From positions 1,364,001 through 1,428,000 of the forward strand of contig NZ_WYDQ01000001.1 in the NCBI RefSeq assembly GCF_024105635.1: DNA of 64,000 nt, read 5' to 3'. The stretch comes from Oceanicola sp. 502str15 (GTDB taxonomy: Bacteria > Pseudomonadota > Alphaproteobacteria > Rhodobacterales > Rhodobacteraceae). The notes beneath the pieces are model-generated. The model made no database searches and was not told where the DNA came from. It saw only the letters and a list, made by a program, of their open reading frames with translations. This document shows, in pieces, positions 42,829 through 53,778 of this stretch (position 1 is its first letter; each line of letters starts with the position of its first letter). Made by a program: the position numbers and the translations under genes.

Positions 42829-45690
42829 CTATTCTGCCGCAACCCGTTTGGCCGAGAGCATTTCCTTAAGGTAACGCCCGGTATGGCTGGCCTCCACGTC
42901 GGCCACCTCTTCCGGCGTGCCCGTGGCCACCACGGTCCCCCCGCCATCGCCGCCCTCTGGCCCGATGTCGATGATATGGTCGGCCGTCTTGATGACATCG
43001 AGGTTGTGCTCGATCACCACCACCGAGTTGCCCTGATCGACCAATTCATGCAGCACTTCCAACAGCTTGCGCACATCTTCAAAGTGCAGCCCGGTGGTCG
43101 GCTCATCCAGGATATACAGCGTCCGCCCGGTGCTCCGCTTGGAAAGCTCCTTGCTCAGCTTCACCCGCTGCGCCTCACCGCCCGAAAGCGTCGTCGCCTG
43201 CTGGCCCACCTTGATATAGCCAAGCCCAACCCGCACCAGCGCATCCATCTTCTCCCGAATGCTCGGCACCGCCTTGAAGAACTCCTGCGCGTCCTCCACC
43301 GTCATATCAAGAACGTCCGCTATGCTCTTGCCCTTGAACCGAATTTCCAAGGTCTCACGGTTGTACCGCGCGCCCTGGCAGGTCTCGCAAGTCACATAAA
43401 CATCGGGCAGGAAATGCATCTCGATCTTGATGACCCCATCCCCCTGACAAGCCTCGCACCGCCCCCCTTTCACGTTGAAAGAAAAGCGCCCCGGCTTGTA
43501 GCCCCGCGCCTTCGCTTCAGGCAGCCCGGCAAACCAGTCGCGGATCGGGGTGAAGGCCCCGGTGTAAGTCGCGGGATTCGAACGCGGAGTCCGTCCGATC
43601 GGCCGCTGGTCGATATCAATCACCTTGTCCAGCAGCTCCAGCCCCTTGATCGTCTCGCAAGGCGCAGGCGTCTGGCGCGCCCCGTTCAGCCGCATCGAGG
43701 CGGTCTTGAACAGCGTCTCGATGGTCAGAGTCGACTTGCCGCCCCCGGAAACCCCTGAAACACATACGAATTTCGCCAGCGGGAAATCCACGTCGATGCC
43801 CTTGAGGTTGTTCCCCGTGGCCTTCTTCACGGTCAGCTTTTTCTTGTTCCCCTTCCTGCGTTCGGTGGGGATAGAGATTTCTCGCTTTCCGCTGAGATAC
43901 TGCCCGGTGACAGACTTCGGATTGGCCGCAATTTCCGCCGGCGTCCCATGGGCCACCACCTCGCCGCCATGCACCCCGGCACCCGGCCCGATGTCGAAGA
44001 CATAATCCGCCTCGCGGATCGCTTCCTCGTCATGCTCCACCACGATGACGGTGTTGCCCTGGTCGCGCAGGTTTTTCAGAGTTTCCAGCAGCCGGCCATT
44101 GTCGCGCTGGTGCAACCCGATGGAGGGCTCGTCGAGCACATAAAGCACACCAGTCAGCCCCGAGCCGATCTGGCTCGCAAGCCGGATGCGCTGGCTCTCG
44201 CCGCCACTTAATGTGCCACTTGAACGTGACAGTGTAAGATATTCCAAACCCACATTATTCAGGAACCCGAGCCGCTCCCGGATTTCTTTCAGAATGGCCT
44301 TGGCAATCTCGTTCTTCTGCTTGCTCAGCTTCTTCGGCGCAGCGTCGATCCACTCCAGCGCCTCGCGGATCGAGAGCTGCACCACCTGCCCCACATGGTC
44401 GCCCGCGATCTTCACCGCCAGCGCCTCTTCCCTCAGCCGGTAGCCGCCACAGGCCCCGCAGGGTCGATTGTTCTGGAACCGCTCGAACTCCTCGCGGATC
44501 CAGTTGCTGTCGGTCTCCCGGTAGCGGCGCTCCATGTTGGGGATAACCCCCTCGAAAGGCCGGGAAATTTCATAAACCCGCCCGCCCTCGTCATAGCGGA
44601 ACTTGATCTCTTCCTCGCCCGAGCCGTAGAGAAAGACTTGCTGCACATGGGCCGGAAGATCCTTCCAGACCGTGTTCTTGTCGAACTCGTAGTGCTTCGC
44701 AATCGCCTGAATTGTTTGCAGAAAATACGGGCTCTTGCCCTTCCGCCACGGGGCAAGCGCGCCATCGTAGATCTTCAGCGCCTGGTCCGGCACCACCAGC
44801 CGCTCGTCAAAGAACAGCTCCACCCCCAGCCCGTCACATTCCGGGCAGGCCCCGAAGGGCGCGTTGAACGAAAACAGCCGCGGCTCGATCTCAGGGATAG
44901 TGAAGCCACTGACAGGACAGGCAAAATTCTCGGAAAAGGTAAACCGCTCCGGCTCCTCACCCTCCTTCACCGCCGTCTCCAGAATCGCGATCCCGCTCGC
45001 CAGGTCCAGCGCCGTGCGGAAGGAATCCGCCAGCCGCGTCTCGATCCCTTCCTTCACCACAATCCGGTCGACCACCACGTCGATGTCGTGGCGGTATTTC
45101 TTGTCGAGCTTGGGCGCGTCATCCAGCTCGTGAAACGCCCCGTCGACCTTCACCCGCTGAAAGCCTTGCTTGCGCAACTCGAGGAATTCCTTGCGATATT
45201 CCCCCTTCCGGTCGCGCACGATGGGCGCCAGCAGATAGGCCCGCGTGCCCTCCTCCATCGCCATGACACGGTCCACCATATCCTGCACCTGCTGCGCCTC
45301 GATCGGCAGGCCGGTGGCCGGGCTGTAGGGCGTTCCGGCACGGGCAAAGAGCAGCCGCAGATAATCGTAGATCTCCGTCACCGTCCCCACGGTCGAGCGC
45401 GGGTTTTTCGAGGTGGTCTTTTGCTCGATGGAGATCGCCGGCGACAGCCCGCTGATGTGATCCACATCAGGTTTTTCCATCATATCAAGGAATTGCCGGG
45501 CATAGGCGCTCAGGCTCTCGACATAGCGCCGCTGCCCCTCGGCATAGATCGTATCGAAGGCCAGGCTCGATTTGCCCGATCCCGAAAGCCCGGTGATCAC
45601 CACAAGCTCGTCGCGCGGAATATCCACGTCGATCCCCTTGAGGTTATGCTCGCGCGCACCCCGCACTTCGATATGCTTCAACTCGGCCAT
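42829..45690 (-). CDS. uvrA: UvrABC nucleotide excision repair protein UvrA
   Basis: UvrA is the damage-sensing ATPase of nucleotide excision repair. The 953-residue product has two ABC ATPase modules: Walker [21 protein letters not shown] near the start and [17 protein letters not shown] in the second half, with the signatures [25 protein letters not shown] and [19 protein letters not shown]. One zinc site is the typical CEACQGDG...[10 protein letters not shown]. The first site reads CPVSGF, with Ser for the second Cys, and then CPECDGLG; I recall this form as common in alphaproteobacteria. It ends [12 protein letters not shown], also typical. No other uvr genes are in the window. Confidence 0.97.
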   Translation of the reverse strand: MAELKHIEVRGAREHNLKGIDVDIPRDELVVITGLSGSGKSSLAFDTIYAEGQRRYVESLSAYARQFLDMMEKPDVDHISGLSPAISIEQKTTSKNPRSTVGTVTEIYDYLRLLFARAGTPYSPATGLPIEAQQVQDMVDRVMAMEEGTRAYLLAPIVRDRKGEYRKEFLELRKQGFQRVKVDGAFHELDDAPKLDKKYRHDIDVVVDRIVVKEGIETRLADSFRTALDLASGIAILETAVKEGEEPERFTFSENFACPVSGFTIPEIEPRLFSFNAPFGACPECDGLGVELFFDERLVVPDQALKIYDGALAPWRKGKSPYFLQTIQAIAKHYEFDKNTVWKDLPAHVQQVFLYGSGEEEIKFRYDEGGRVYEISRPFEGVIPNMERRYRETDSNWIREEFERFQNNRPCGACGGYRLREEALAVKIAGDHVGQVVQLSIREALEWIDAAPKKLSKQKNEIAKAILKEIRERLGFLNNVGLEYLTLSRSSGTLSGGESQRIRLASQIGSGLTGVLYVLDEPSIGLHQRDNGRLLETLKNLRDQGNTVIVVEHDEEAIREADYVFDIGPGAGVHGGEVVAHGTPAEIAANPKSVTGQYLSGKREISIPTERRKGNKKKLTVKKATGNNLKGIDVDFPLAKFVCVSGVSGGGKSTLTIETLFKTASMRLNGARQTPAPCETIKGLELLDKVIDIDQRPIGRTPRSNPATYTGAFTPIRDWFAGLPEAKARGYKPGRFSFNVKGGRCEACQGDGVIKIEMHFLPDVYVTCETCQGARYNRETLEIRFKGKSIADVLDMTVEDAQEFFKAVPSIREKMDALVRVGLGYIKVGQQATTLSGGEAQRVKLSKELSKRSTGRTLYILDEPTTGLHFEDVRKLLEVLHELVDQGNSVVVIEHNLDVIKTADHIIDIGPEGGDGGGTVVATGTPEEVADVEASHTGRYLKEMLSAKRVAAE

Positions 45691-45786
45691 GTCACCCCCG
45701 GCGGTTCACAAGGCCAAGAGATAGAGCAGTGCCCCGAAACCGCCAACAGAAAAATGAGAACATACCGTAAACATGCTGACAGGCGC

Positions 45787-46662
45787 TCACTCCTGCCCCA
45801 TGTAATGCCCCCGCCTGCCGGAAAATCGCCCGGCGATGAAGCGCAGGAAGCCGGCCACAAGCGGGGCATGGCGCAGCTCGGGGTGGGTCAGCGCCCAGAT
45901 CGGCATATAGGGCGACAGCCCGCTGCCCGGCACCCGCACAAGGCCCGGCCCCTCCATGAAACAGGGCATCCGCGTCAGCCCGATCCCCTGTTTCACAAGG
46001 CTGACGGCGGCCATCATGTCATCGCAGAGGGCGGCCAGCGTGGCATTGGGAAAGCGCGCGCGGATGCTGGGAGCCACCGGCGCCTCCCATGCGGTAAAGC
46101 CCACCACGGGCAGCGGCCCGGCACCTGCGAGCGCCGCCTGGTAACGGGTTGTGAACCCTTTGCTGGCATAAAGCCCCGCACGCTGGTCGGTGATCTTGCG
46201 ACCCCAGAGGCTCTCGGCGGGCGCATGGCTCACGCGAATGGCCACATCCGCCTCTCGTCGGTGCAGATCGAGGATGCGGTTGTCGCCCAGAATATGCAGC
46301 TCGACCAGCGAGTTGTCGGCCTGCCAGAGCGCGATGTCTTCGGCAAAGGCGGCATCGGCCACCAGCGGCGGAACGGTCACGCGCAGCACGCCGCCCTTCT
46401 CGGCCCGCGCCGCCAGTTCGAGATCGAGCGCGATGGCCTCTGTCTCCATCGCCTCGGCCCGCGCCGCCACGGCCTCGCCCTCGCCGGTCGGCCGTACCCC
46501 TTCGGGCAGCCGCTCGAAAAACCGCCGCCCGGCCCGCGCCTCAAGCCGCGCCAACTGGCGCGATACCGTGCCGTGGTTCACCCCCAGCACCCGCGCCGCG
46601 CCCGAAAGGCTCCCCGCGCGCGCCAGTTCCAGCACAAGGCGCAGATCGTTCCACTCCATCAT
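45787..46662 (-). CDS. LysR-family regulator, divergent from a DUF1330-like gene
   Basis: The 291-residue product begins MMEWNDLRLVLELARAGSLSGAARVLGVNHGTVSRQLARLEARAGRRFFERLPEGVRPTGEGE, a LysR winged helix, with an effector domain starting KGGVLRVTVPPLVADAAFAEDIAL. GGAGGAGGCTGG ahead of the ATG is the ribosome site; the second Met is an equal option. It is a paralogue of the LysR at 26548 (same SLSGA, TV-R and P-G-P-GE pattern) and is divergent from the small gene at 46787. The spacer carries the same TGCATTCTTGCA and TTGCAAGGG sites. Confidence 0.9.
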   Translation of the reverse strand: MMEWNDLRLVLELARAGSLSGAARVLGVNHGTVSRQLARLEARAGRRFFERLPEGVRPTGEGEAVAARAEAMETEAIALDLELAARAEKGGVLRVTVPPLVADAAFAEDIALWQADNSLVELHILGDNRILDLHRREADVAIRVSHAPAESLWGRKITDQRAGLYASKGFTTRYQAALAGAGPLPVVGFTAWEAPVAPSIRARFPNATLAALCDDMMAAVSLVKQGIGLTRMPCFMEGPGLVRVPGSGLSPYMPIWALTHPELRHAPLVAGFLRFIAGRFSGRRGHYMGQE

Positions 46663-46699
46663 CGCCCCAGCCTCCTCCGTCTTTCGCCCCGCCTGCCCT

Positions 46700-46746
46700 T
46701 GCATTCTTGCACAGGCCCCTTGCCGATCCGAGCAATTTTGCAAGGG
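46700..46746. promoter_or_regulatory. Candidate LysR operator, second copy
   Basis: TGCATTCTTGCA at 46700-46711 and TTGCAAGGG at 46738-46746 stand in the LysR/DUF1330-like spacer. The two sites start 38 bp apart, against 49 bp in the mmsA spacer; the 11-bp difference is about one turn of the helix. Confidence 0.5.
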
Positions 46747-46786
46747 CCGCCGCCCCCGCAAGATGATGCCAGCGAAAGGAGACACC

Positions 46787-47080
46787 ATGACCCATTACGT
46801 GACCGTCCAGATCGAGGTGACAGACCCGGACCTGATGCAGCAATACCGCGAACGCGGCTTCGAGCCCGTGGCCAAGCATGGCGGCGAGATGATCGCCGGC
46901 GGCCCCGGCTGCGAGGTGTTGGAAGACAACGGCGGCGGCCCGCCCGCCTCTGTGCTGCTCGCCTTCCCCTCGGCCGAGGCTGCCCGCGCATGGGCGGAAG
47001 ACCCCGAGTTTTCAGAGGTTTACGAGCTGCGGCGGCGGGCCGCCAAGACCACGATCACCCTGCTTCCGCCAAGGGGCTGA
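46787..47080 (+). CDS. DUF1330-like small protein
   Basis: The 97-residue product MTHYVTVQIEVTDPDLMQQYRERGFEPVAKHGGEMIAGGPGCEVLED... ends TTITLLPPRG and follows the DUF1330 outline: a ferredoxin-like alpha/beta fold with a conserved FPSAEAARAWAEDPEFSEVYELRR stretch. DUF1330 proteins are small cytosolic domains of unknown catalytic role. It is divergent from the LysR at 45787 and preceded by the shared LysR boxes, so it is a likely target. Its 3' end overlaps the MFS gene end by 26 bp on the other strand. Confidence 0.8.
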   Translation: MTHYVTVQIEVTDPDLMQQYRERGFEPVAKHGGEMIAGGPGCEVLEDNGGGPPASVLLAFPSAEAARAWAEDPEFSEVYELRRRAAKTTITLLPPRG

Positions 47081-48197
47081 CGCGGGCGAAGATCACCCAG
47101 ACCGCCGCCATCCCCGCCAGCGAAAGCGTCACCACCAGCGCCGTCATCCCGCCAAGTCCCGCGCCCAACGCGAGGGTGAAGAGCGGGATGGTGAGCGCGG
47201 TGCCGATGTTGCCGAACTGGGCGATGGCACCGTTGGCGCGGGCGGTGTCGGCAGGCGCGGGGTTGAGCAGCGGCGCGGCGGCAAAGGCCGCGCCCGGCAC
47301 CGCGCCGAAGGCCAGCAGCATCGGCACGGCAATCACCAGCCGCAGCCCCGGCAGCAGGAAGAACAGCACCATCAGCGCCGCGCCGATCGCGAAGGCCACC
47401 AGCGCCAGCCTTTCGGGCGGCACCCGCCGCGTAGCCGCCCCGGCCCCGAAGGTGCCCACCAGCGCGACCAGCGGCAGAAGCGGCGCGCTCCAGGCGCCAA
47501 GGAATCCGGGCAGGAAGGTGATCAACGACATGAACATCATCGCGTGCCAGAAGAACATCAGCGCCGGGGCGAAGCGGCGGGCGCTGGTGTAGATCGCCAC
47601 ATGCCGCGCCAGCCACCCCTCGGCCACCACCGACCCGCGCCCCACCGCGCGCGGCAGCAGCGGCACAAGCGCCGCCCCGACCACCGCCAGCAACCCCGCG
47701 TGTGCCCAGTAAAGCCCTGTTCCAAAAACCATTTCCAAGACCGACATCAGCGCAAAGCCGATCCCGAAGAAGGTGCCCCAAAGCCCCATCACCGCGCCGC
47801 GATGGGCCTGCGTGCAGCTTGCGGCCATCAGGGTCGGCGCGGCCACGACGATGGCCAGATGGGCGAAGCCCTCGGCCAGCCGCAGCGCCATGAACAGCCC
47901 GAAGGGCGGCAGCAGCGCCTCCGCCACGCCCAGCGCCACGCCGCCCACCACCGCCGCAATCAGCACCCGCCGCGCCCCGAACCGGGCCACCACGATCCCC
48001 GCCGTTGCGCCAAAGATCACCCCCGCCACCGAGGTCATCGACACCGCCAGCGGCAGCGCCCCGCCCGCCTCGGGATAGCGCGTGCCCAGCGCCCCCAGCG
48101 TCAGCGCGACCTTGGCAAAATGCCCCGCCGCCAGCAGGCCCATCAGGTAGAGCAAGGTCACGAGCAGCCAGTTGGTGCGGGCGGGAGAGTCGGTCAT
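47055..48197 (-). CDS. Major facilitator superfamily transporter
   Basis: The 380-residue product is a roughly twelve-segment MFS protein: TNWLLVTLLYLMGLLAAGHFAKVALTLGALG, SVAGVIFGATAGIVVARFGARRVLIAAVVGGVALGVAEALL, a GFLGAW loop, and LGAGLGGMTALVVTLSLAGMAAVWVIFARV at the end. The ATG at 48197 has GCGGTGG upstream; the longer frame was rejected. The substrate is unknown. Its stop lies inside the end of the DUF1330-like gene. Confidence 0.85.
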   Translation of the reverse strand: MTDSPARTNWLLVTLLYLMGLLAAGHFAKVALTLGALGTRYPEAGGALPLAVSMTSVAGVIFGATAGIVVARFGARRVLIAAVVGGVALGVAEALLPPFGLFMALRLAEGFAHLAIVVAAPTLMAASCTQAHRGAVMGLWGTFFGIGFALMSVLEMVFGTGLYWAHAGLLAVVGAALVPLLPRAVGRGSVVAEGWLARHVAIYTSARRFAPALMFFWHAMMFMSLITFLPGFLGAWSAPLLPLVALVGTFGAGAATRRVPPERLALVAFAIGAALMVLFFLLPGLRLVIAVPMLLAFGAVPGAAFAAAPLLNPAPADTARANGAIAQFGNIGTALTIPLFTLALGAGLGGMTALVVTLSLAGMAAVWVIFARVSPLAEAG

Positions 48198-48298
48198 CCA
48201 CCGCTTGTGGCCCGCCCCCGCTGCAAGGTCAATTTGCCGCAAGCCGCGCCCCGTGCTTAACTTCGGGGCAATTCATTTTGACATAGAGGCCTTTCCCC

Positions 48299-51262
48299 AT
48301 GCTTCGCGCGATAACCCTTTGCCTGTGCACCCTTTTTGCAGCCACCGCCACGGCCCAGGAGCGCCCCCGGGCGATTCTGGTGATGGATGGATCGGGCTCG
48401 ATGTGGGGCCAGATCGACGGCAAGGCCAAGATCACCATCGCGCAGGAAGTGGTCGGCACGGTGCTCGGCACCATCCCCGAAACGCAAGAGCTTGGCCTCA
48501 CCCTTTACGGCCACCGCCGCAAGGGCGATTGCACCGATATCGAAACCGTCGTGCAGCCCGGCACCGGCACCAAGCCGGCGATCCAGGCGGCCGTCAACGG
48601 GGTGAGCCCCAAGGGCAAGACGCCGATGACCGAGGCCGTCCGGCAGGCCGCCGAGGCGCTGAAGTACACCGAGGAGAAGGCCACCGTCATCCTCGTCTCC
48701 GACGGCATCGAAACCTGCGACCCCGACCCCTGCGCCGCCGCCGCCGCGCTGGAGCAGGCGGGGGTCGATTTCACCGCCCATGTCGTCGGCTTCGACGTGT
48801 CCGAGGCCGAGGCCCTGCGCCAGATGCAATGCATCGCCGATGAAACCGGCGGGCAGTTCATCAAGGCGTCCAACGCCGCCGAGCTGGCCGATGCCATGGT
48901 CGCCGTGGTCGAGGTCGAAACCGAGCCCGCCCCCGCGCCAGAGCCCACGCTTCACGAGATCCGCTTCCGCGCCACGGCGGGTGAAGGCGGCATCTTCATC
49001 TCCGAAACCCTCGCCTGGGAGATCAGCCAGGATGGCGCGCCCGTCGGCGGCGTCACGCTGGAGGCCGCGCCCACCCTGAGCCTCGCCGATGGCGCCTATC
49101 GCGTCACCGCCACCCGCCCCTCCGACGAGGTGAGCCGCGAGGCCGATTTCACCGTCACATCCAACACCCGGGTCGTCACCGTCGTCTTCCCCGCCCCGCC
49201 CGTCAGCATCCGGTTTCAAGCCATCGACGGCAAACACGGCCCCCGCATTTCCGAGCCGCTGGTCTGGGATCTCTTCCGCGGTGACGAACAGATCGAGGGG
49301 CCGCTGAACGTCGATGGCTTCACCGCCGAGCTCGAGAAGGGCGAATACCGCGTCACCGTGATGCGCCCCGCCGACGAGGCCAGCGCCGAGGCGGTGGTGG
49401 GTGTCGGCAAGGTCAACAAGACCGTCACCGTCGAACTCCCCGAGTACAAGCCCGCCGCCACCCTCGACGCCGCCGCGAGCGCCCCCGCGGGCGACACCAT
49501 CCCGGTGCGCTGGACCGGCCCCGAGGGCGAGAATGACACCATCACCGTCGGCATTCCCGGCAACGGCAATCAGATCAACTATGCCTACATCCGCGACGGC
49601 TCCCCGCTCGATCTCGAAATGCCACCCGAGCCGGGCACCTACGAGCTGCGCTACATCCTGCGCGAGGGCAACAAGGTGCTCGCCACCCGGCCCATCGAGA
49701 TCACCCCGGTCGAGGCCAGCATCACCGCGCCCGAGGCCCTGCCCGCGGGCAGTTCCGTGCAGGTCCGCTGGACCGGGCCGGACTACAAGAACGACCACAT
49801 CACCATCGCACGTGCAGACCACGGCGGCATGAAGTCCGAGGCCTACAGCTACACCCGCGAAGGCTCCCCGCTCGACCTCCAGCTGCCCGCCGAACCCGGC
49901 GCCTACGAGCTGCGCTACATCATAAACCAGGATCGCACGATCCTCGCCGCCGTGCCGGTCGAAGTCACCGCCGTCAGCGCCACCATAACCCCGCCCGCCG
50001 AGCTGCCCGCAGGCAGCACCGTGAAGGTCAGCTGGGAAGGCCCGGATGACAGCAACGATTTCATCGCCATCTTCCCCGAGGGCGAAGACAGCTACGCCGA
50101 ATACACCTACACCCGCGAAGGCTCCCCGCTTGACCTGACGCTGCCTTCGAAACCCGGCAAATACCGCATCGCTTACGTGCAGAACGTCGACCGCAACGAA
50201 CTCGCCAGCATCGATGTCGAAGTCACCGCCGTCAGCGCCTCCATCACCCCACCCGCCGATCTGCCAGCCGGCAGCACGGTCAAGGTTGGCTGGGAGGGCC
50301 CGGATGACAGCAACGATTTCATCGCCATCTTCCCGGAGGGCGAAGACAGCTACGCCGAATACACCTACACCCGCGAAGGCTCCCCCCTCGACCTCACCCT
50401 GCCCTCGCAACCCGGCAAATATCGCATCTCCTACGTGCAGAACGTCGACCGCACCGAGCTCGCCAGCGTCGATGTCGAAGTCACCGCCGTCAGCGCCTCC
50501 ATCACCCCGCCCGCCGAGCTGCCCGCAGGCGGCACCGTCAAGGTCGGCTGGCAAGGCCCGGATGACCACAACGACTTCATCGCCATCTTCCCCGAGGGCG
50601 AGGACAGATACACCGAATACACCTACACCCGCGAGGGCTCCCCCCTCGACCTCACCCTGCCCGCAGAGCCCGGCAAATACCGCATCGCCTATGTCCAGAA
50701 CGTCGGCCGCAACGAGCTTGCCAGCGTCCCGGTCGAGGTCACGGCCACCTCCGCCACCCTCACCGTCCCGCCCGAGGCGCCCATCGGCAGCACGCTCAAG
50801 GTCGAGTGGCTCGGCCCAGACAACAACAACGACTACATCGCCATCTTCCCCGCCGGGGAAGACAGGTATTTCGACTACGCCTACACCTCCAACGGAACCC
50901 CCGCCGAGATGACCGTGCCGCCGACCCCCGGGGCCTACGTGGTGCGCTACGTCCTCAACGTCGGGCGCAGCGCAATCGCAGAGGTGCCCATCACCGTCAC
51001 CGCCTCCACCGCCACCCTCACCCCACAGGGCGAGGCCATGGCGGGCGGCGAGCTTCTGGTCGATTGGGAAGGGCCCGACAACCGGCAGGACTACATTGCC
51101 ATCTTCCCCGCAGAGGGCGGCACCTACAGCGCCTACAGCTACACCCAAAACGGCTCACCGGCGAAGCTGAAGCTCCCCGATGCACCCGGCGACTACGTGC
51201 TGAAATACGTGCTGAGGGCCGACAACACCCCGATCGCGGAACTGCCGATCACGCTCAAGTAG
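48299..51262 (+). CDS. Large secreted VWA-domain protein with seven tandem modules
   Basis: The 987-residue product has a signal peptide ([20 protein letters not shown]), a von Willebrand A domain with the MIDAS motif D30-G-S-G-S34, and a Cys pair near [16 protein letters not shown]. It is followed by two related modules of about 85 residues ([14 protein letters not shown]... and [12 protein letters not shown]...), then seven modules of 86 residues starting near residue 389, each with a core like [19 protein letters not shown] and GSPLDLTLP. The modules look like beta-sandwich repeats. Secretion to the periplasm or surface and metal-dependent binding are inferred; the ligand is unknown. Confidence 0.9.
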   Translation: MLRAITLCLCTLFAATATAQERPRAILVMDGSGSMWGQIDGKAKITIAQEVVGTVLGTIPETQELGLTLYGHRRKGDCTDIETVVQPGTGTKPAIQAAVNGVSPKGKTPMTEAVRQAAEALKYTEEKATVILVSDGIETCDPDPCAAAAALEQAGVDFTAHVVGFDVSEAEALRQMQCIADETGGQFIKASNAAELADAMVAVVEVETEPAPAPEPTLHEIRFRATAGEGGIFISETLAWEISQDGAPVGGVTLEAAPTLSLADGAYRVTATRPSDEVSREADFTVTSNTRVVTVVFPAPPVSIRFQAIDGKHGPRISEPLVWDLFRGDEQIEGPLNVDGFTAELEKGEYRVTVMRPADEASAEAVVGVGKVNKTVTVELPEYKPAATLDAAASAPAGDTIPVRWTGPEGENDTITVGIPGNGNQINYAYIRDGSPLDLEMPPEPGTYELRYILREGNKVLATRPIEITPVEASITAPEALPAGSSVQVRWTGPDYKNDHITIARADHGGMKSEAYSYTREGSPLDLQLPAEPGAYELRYIINQDRTILAAVPVEVTAVSATITPPAELPAGSTVKVSWEGPDDSNDFIAIFPEGEDSYAEYTYTREGSPLDLTLPSKPGKYRIAYVQNVDRNELASIDVEVTAVSASITPPADLPAGSTVKVGWEGPDDSNDFIAIFPEGEDSYAEYTYTREGSPLDLTLPSQPGKYRISYVQNVDRTELASVDVEVTAVSASITPPAELPAGGTVKVGWQGPDDHNDFIAIFPEGEDRYTEYTYTREGSPLDLTLPAEPGKYRIAYVQNVGRNELASVPVEVTATSATLTVPPEAPIGSTLKVEWLGPDNNNDYIAIFPAGEDRYFDYAYTSNGTPAEMTVPPTPGAYVVRYVLNVGRSAIAEVPITVTASTATLTPQGEAMAGGELLVDWEGPDNRQDYIAIFPAEGGTYSAYSYTQNGSPAKLKLPDAPGDYVLKYVLRADNTPIAELPITLK
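49463..51259 (+). repeat. Seven tandem 258-bp modules of the VWA protein
   Basis: Units start at 49463, 49721, 49985, 50243, 50501, 50759 and 51017; the second is 264 bp, the rest 258 bp (86 codons). Units 3, 4 and 5 are almost identical in DNA and protein, while units 1, 2, 6 and 7 have diverged. That pattern suggests recent unequal exchange in the middle of the array. Confidence 0.93.
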
Positions 51263-51447
51263 CCCCGCGCTGGCCTCCACCGCCACCCGCCCGCAATTTC
51301 CGCGCCGCGCGTGGCGGTGCGGGGTGGGCGGCTGGGCGCACCGGCACGCGCGGCGCCACATCCGCCACGCGAAACACCGTTCCGCACCCCCTTCCCCTCG
51401 CCGCCCAATCCGTTACCTTGCCCCCAAATCACCGGGAGGGAGCCACC

Positions 51448-52635
51448 ATGTCCGACAAAGCCACTTTCAACTGGGAAGACCCCTTCCGCCTCGACGACCA
51501 GCTTGGCGAGGACGAGCGGATGCTGTCGCGCGCCGCCGCCCAATTCGCCCAGAGCGAGCTGGCCCCCCGCATCATCGAGGCCTACCGAGAGGCCACCGTC
51601 GCGCCCGAGCTGTTTCCGCTGATGGGCGCCGCCGGCCTGCTCGGCGTGACCATTCCCGAGGAATACGGCGGCCTCGGTGCCTCCTACACCTCCTACGGCC
51701 TCATCGCCCGCGAGGTGGAGCGCATAGACTCGGGCTACCGCTCGATGATGTCGGTGCAAAGCTCCCTCGTGATCCACCCGATCAACGCCTACGGCTCCGA
51801 GGAGCAGCGCCGCAAGTATCTCCCCGGCCTCTGCTCCGGCGAGCTGATCGGCTGCTTTGGCCTGACCGAGCCCGATGCAGGCTCCGACCCCGGCGGCATG
51901 AAGACCCGCGCCACCAAAACCGCCACTGGTTACACCCTCAACGGCTCCAAGATGTGGATCTCCAACTCTCCCATCGCCGATGTCTTCGTGGTCTGGGCCA
52001 AGTCCGAAGAGCACGGCGGCAAGATCCGTGGCTTCGTGCTCGAGAAGGGCATGAAGGGCCTCTCCGCCCCCAAGATCGGCGGCAAACTCTCTCTGCGCGC
52101 CTCCGTCACTGGCGAAATCGTCATGGACAACGTCGAAGTCTCCGAAGACGCCCTGCTCCCCAACGCCGAGGGCCTCTCCGGCCCCTTCGGCTGCCTCAAC
52201 CGCGCCCGCTTCGGCATCGCATGGGGCGCCATGGGCGCCGCCGAGTTCTGCTGGCACGCGGCGCGTCAGTATGGGCTGGACCGAAAGCAGTTCGGCAAGC
52301 CGCTCGCGGGCACCCAGCTGTTCCAGCTCAAGCTCGCCAACATGCAGACCGAAATCTCCCTTGGCCTGCAAGGCGCCCTGCGCGCCGCCCAGCTGTTCGA
52401 CGGCGAGGGCTGCCCGCCCGAGCTGATCTCGCTGATGAAGCGCAACAATTGCGGCAAGGCGCTGGAAATCGCCCGCATCGCGCGCGACATGCACGGCGGC
52501 AACGGCATTTCCGAGGAGTTCCAGGTCATGCGCCACGCCGCCAACCTCGAGACCGTGAACACCTACGAAGGCACCCACGACATTCACGCATTGATCCTCG
52601 GGCGTGCACAAACCGGGCTTCAGGCCTTCTTCTGA
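51448..52635 (+). CDS. gcdH: Glutaryl-CoA dehydrogenase
   Basis: GcdH oxidises and decarboxylates glutaryl-CoA to crotonyl-CoA in lysine and tryptophan breakdown. The 395-residue product has [70 protein letters not shown], and the active-site region [20 protein letters not shown] with the catalytic Glu at about E374. The match to the GcdH subgroup is strong. The ATG at 51448 has GGGAGGGAGCC upstream. It stands alone, with no other lysine genes near. Confidence 0.95.
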   Translation: MSDKATFNWEDPFRLDDQLGEDERMLSRAAAQFAQSELAPRIIEAYREATVAPELFPLMGAAGLLGVTIPEEYGGLGASYTSYGLIAREVERIDSGYRSMMSVQSSLVIHPINAYGSEEQRRKYLPGLCSGELIGCFGLTEPDAGSDPGGMKTRATKTATGYTLNGSKMWISNSPIADVFVVWAKSEEHGGKIRGFVLEKGMKGLSAPKIGGKLSLRASVTGEIVMDNVEVSEDALLPNAEGLSGPFGCLNRARFGIAWGAMGAAEFCWHAARQYGLDRKQFGKPLAGTQLFQLKLANMQTEISLGLQGALRAAQLFDGEGCPPELISLMKRNNCGKALEIARIARDMHGGNGISEEFQVMRHAANLETVNTYEGTHDIHALILGRAQTGLQAFF

Positions 52636-52733
52636 CGCTCATTTATCAACAGCGCGCGCGAGCGATGGATTCCACTCTGCTAAGGTTTTATGGTTAACTC
52701 CGTAAAGCGCACGTGGGGTGCGCCGGGGCTGCC

Positions 52734-53711
52734 ATGACCCAGAATGATGAATCCACACGCCGCGCCCGCTGGCGCGTGACCCTCGACGCACACGGCGCCG
52801 AGCAAGGGGCGCATGTGCGTCTGGGCGAAGATCACGGGGCGCTGTTCACCGAAGACGACGAGATCCTGCTCGTCACCTTCGAGATGGCCGACACCATCCG
52901 CGACAATGGCCAGGGCGCCCTGCCCTACGGCCTCCAGATCGCCGGGCGCGAAGGCTGTTCGCAGCTCTGCCTCTATTCCGAGACCGACGGCTTCTTTCGC
53001 TCGCAGGACGTGTTCGACTATTTCGACGGGCTGGTCGACGACGGCTTTTTCGACGAGTTCGACCGCGTGGTGTTCTACGGCGCCGGCCCCTGCGCCTATG
53101 CGGCGGCGGCCTATTCGGTCTGCGCGCCCTTCTCCACCGCCGTTCTGCTGGCCCCGCTGGCCACGCTCGACCCGAAGTTGACGGCCTGGGACAACCGCTA
53201 CCCCGAGATGCGGCGCACCGATTTCACCTCCCGCTACGGCTATGCCCCCGCCATGCTCGAGGCCGCCGAGGCCGCTTTTGTCATCCACGACCCGGCCAAT
53301 GCCCGCGTTGCCATGCATGCCTCGCTGTTTCGCGGGGCCAACACGCACCACCTGCAGGCCCGCTACCTCGGCAACGGGCTGGAATCGGAGCTGGAAGACA
53401 TGGGCGTGCTCGAGCCCATGCTGCGCGCCGCGCTGCGGGGCAAGCTGACACCTGCGGGCTTTGCGCACCTCTACCGCGACCGCCACCGCCACGGGCCATG
53501 GCTGCGCCGCTTCATCGGCGGGCTGAACCCCACCGACCGCCCCTGGCTCACCGGCCTTGCGGCCCGCACCGCCCTGTCGCGCTTCGACTGGCCGCGCTTC
53601 CGCAAGGCCTTCGAGGCCGCCCGCGAAGCCCTCGCCGAGCAGGGCCGCAGCCTGCCCCCGCCGGGCGACAACAGCGCCGCCACCCGCAAACAAAAAGAGG
53701 CCGCCGAGTAA
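52734..53711 (+). CDS. Unknown protein with an alpha/beta-hydrolase-like segment
   Basis: The 325-residue product MTQNDESTRRARWRVTLDAHGAEQGAHVRLGEDHG has a middle part VVFYGAGPCAYAAAAYSVCAPFSTAVLLAPLATLDP that resembles the nucleophile elbow and following strand of alpha/beta hydrolases, but with Cys or Ala in place of a clear Ser. Later parts are helical (MLEAAEAAFVIHDPANARVAMHASLFRGANTHHLQARYLGNGLESELEDM). I do not recognise a named family. A 15-bp hairpin overlaps the stop. Confidence 0.75.
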   Translation: MTQNDESTRRARWRVTLDAHGAEQGAHVRLGEDHGALFTEDDEILLVTFEMADTIRDNGQGALPYGLQIAGREGCSQLCLYSETDGFFRSQDVFDYFDGLVDDGFFDEFDRVVFYGAGPCAYAAAAYSVCAPFSTAVLLAPLATLDPKLTAWDNRYPEMRRTDFTSRYGYAPAMLEAAEAAFVIHDPANARVAMHASLFRGANTHHLQARYLGNGLESELEDMGVLEPMLRAALRGKLTPAGFAHLYRDRHRHGPWLRRFIGGLNPTDRPWLTGLAARTALSRFDWPRFRKAFEAAREALAEQGRSLPPPGDNSAATRKQKEAAE

Positions 53712-53726
53712 TCGGCAGCCTCTTTT
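53693..53726. terminator. Strong bidirectional terminator overlapping the stop codon
   Basis: AAAAGAGGCCGCCGA (53693-53707) and TCGGCAGCCTCTTTT (53712-53726) pair with one mismatch, and the loop is GTAA, three bases of which are the stop codon. T and A runs flank both sides, so it should work in both directions between this gene and the DUF1127 gene. Confidence 0.85.
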
Positions 53727-53778
53727 GCATCCGTCCCGCTTGGGAACGTGCATCCCCGCACCGGGGCGGGGAACTCAC

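Noticed and set aside
48257..51148. 963-residue minus-strand frame opposite the VWA protein
   Set aside because: It is an antisense shadow, with repeats mirrored from the plus-strand modules and no known motif.
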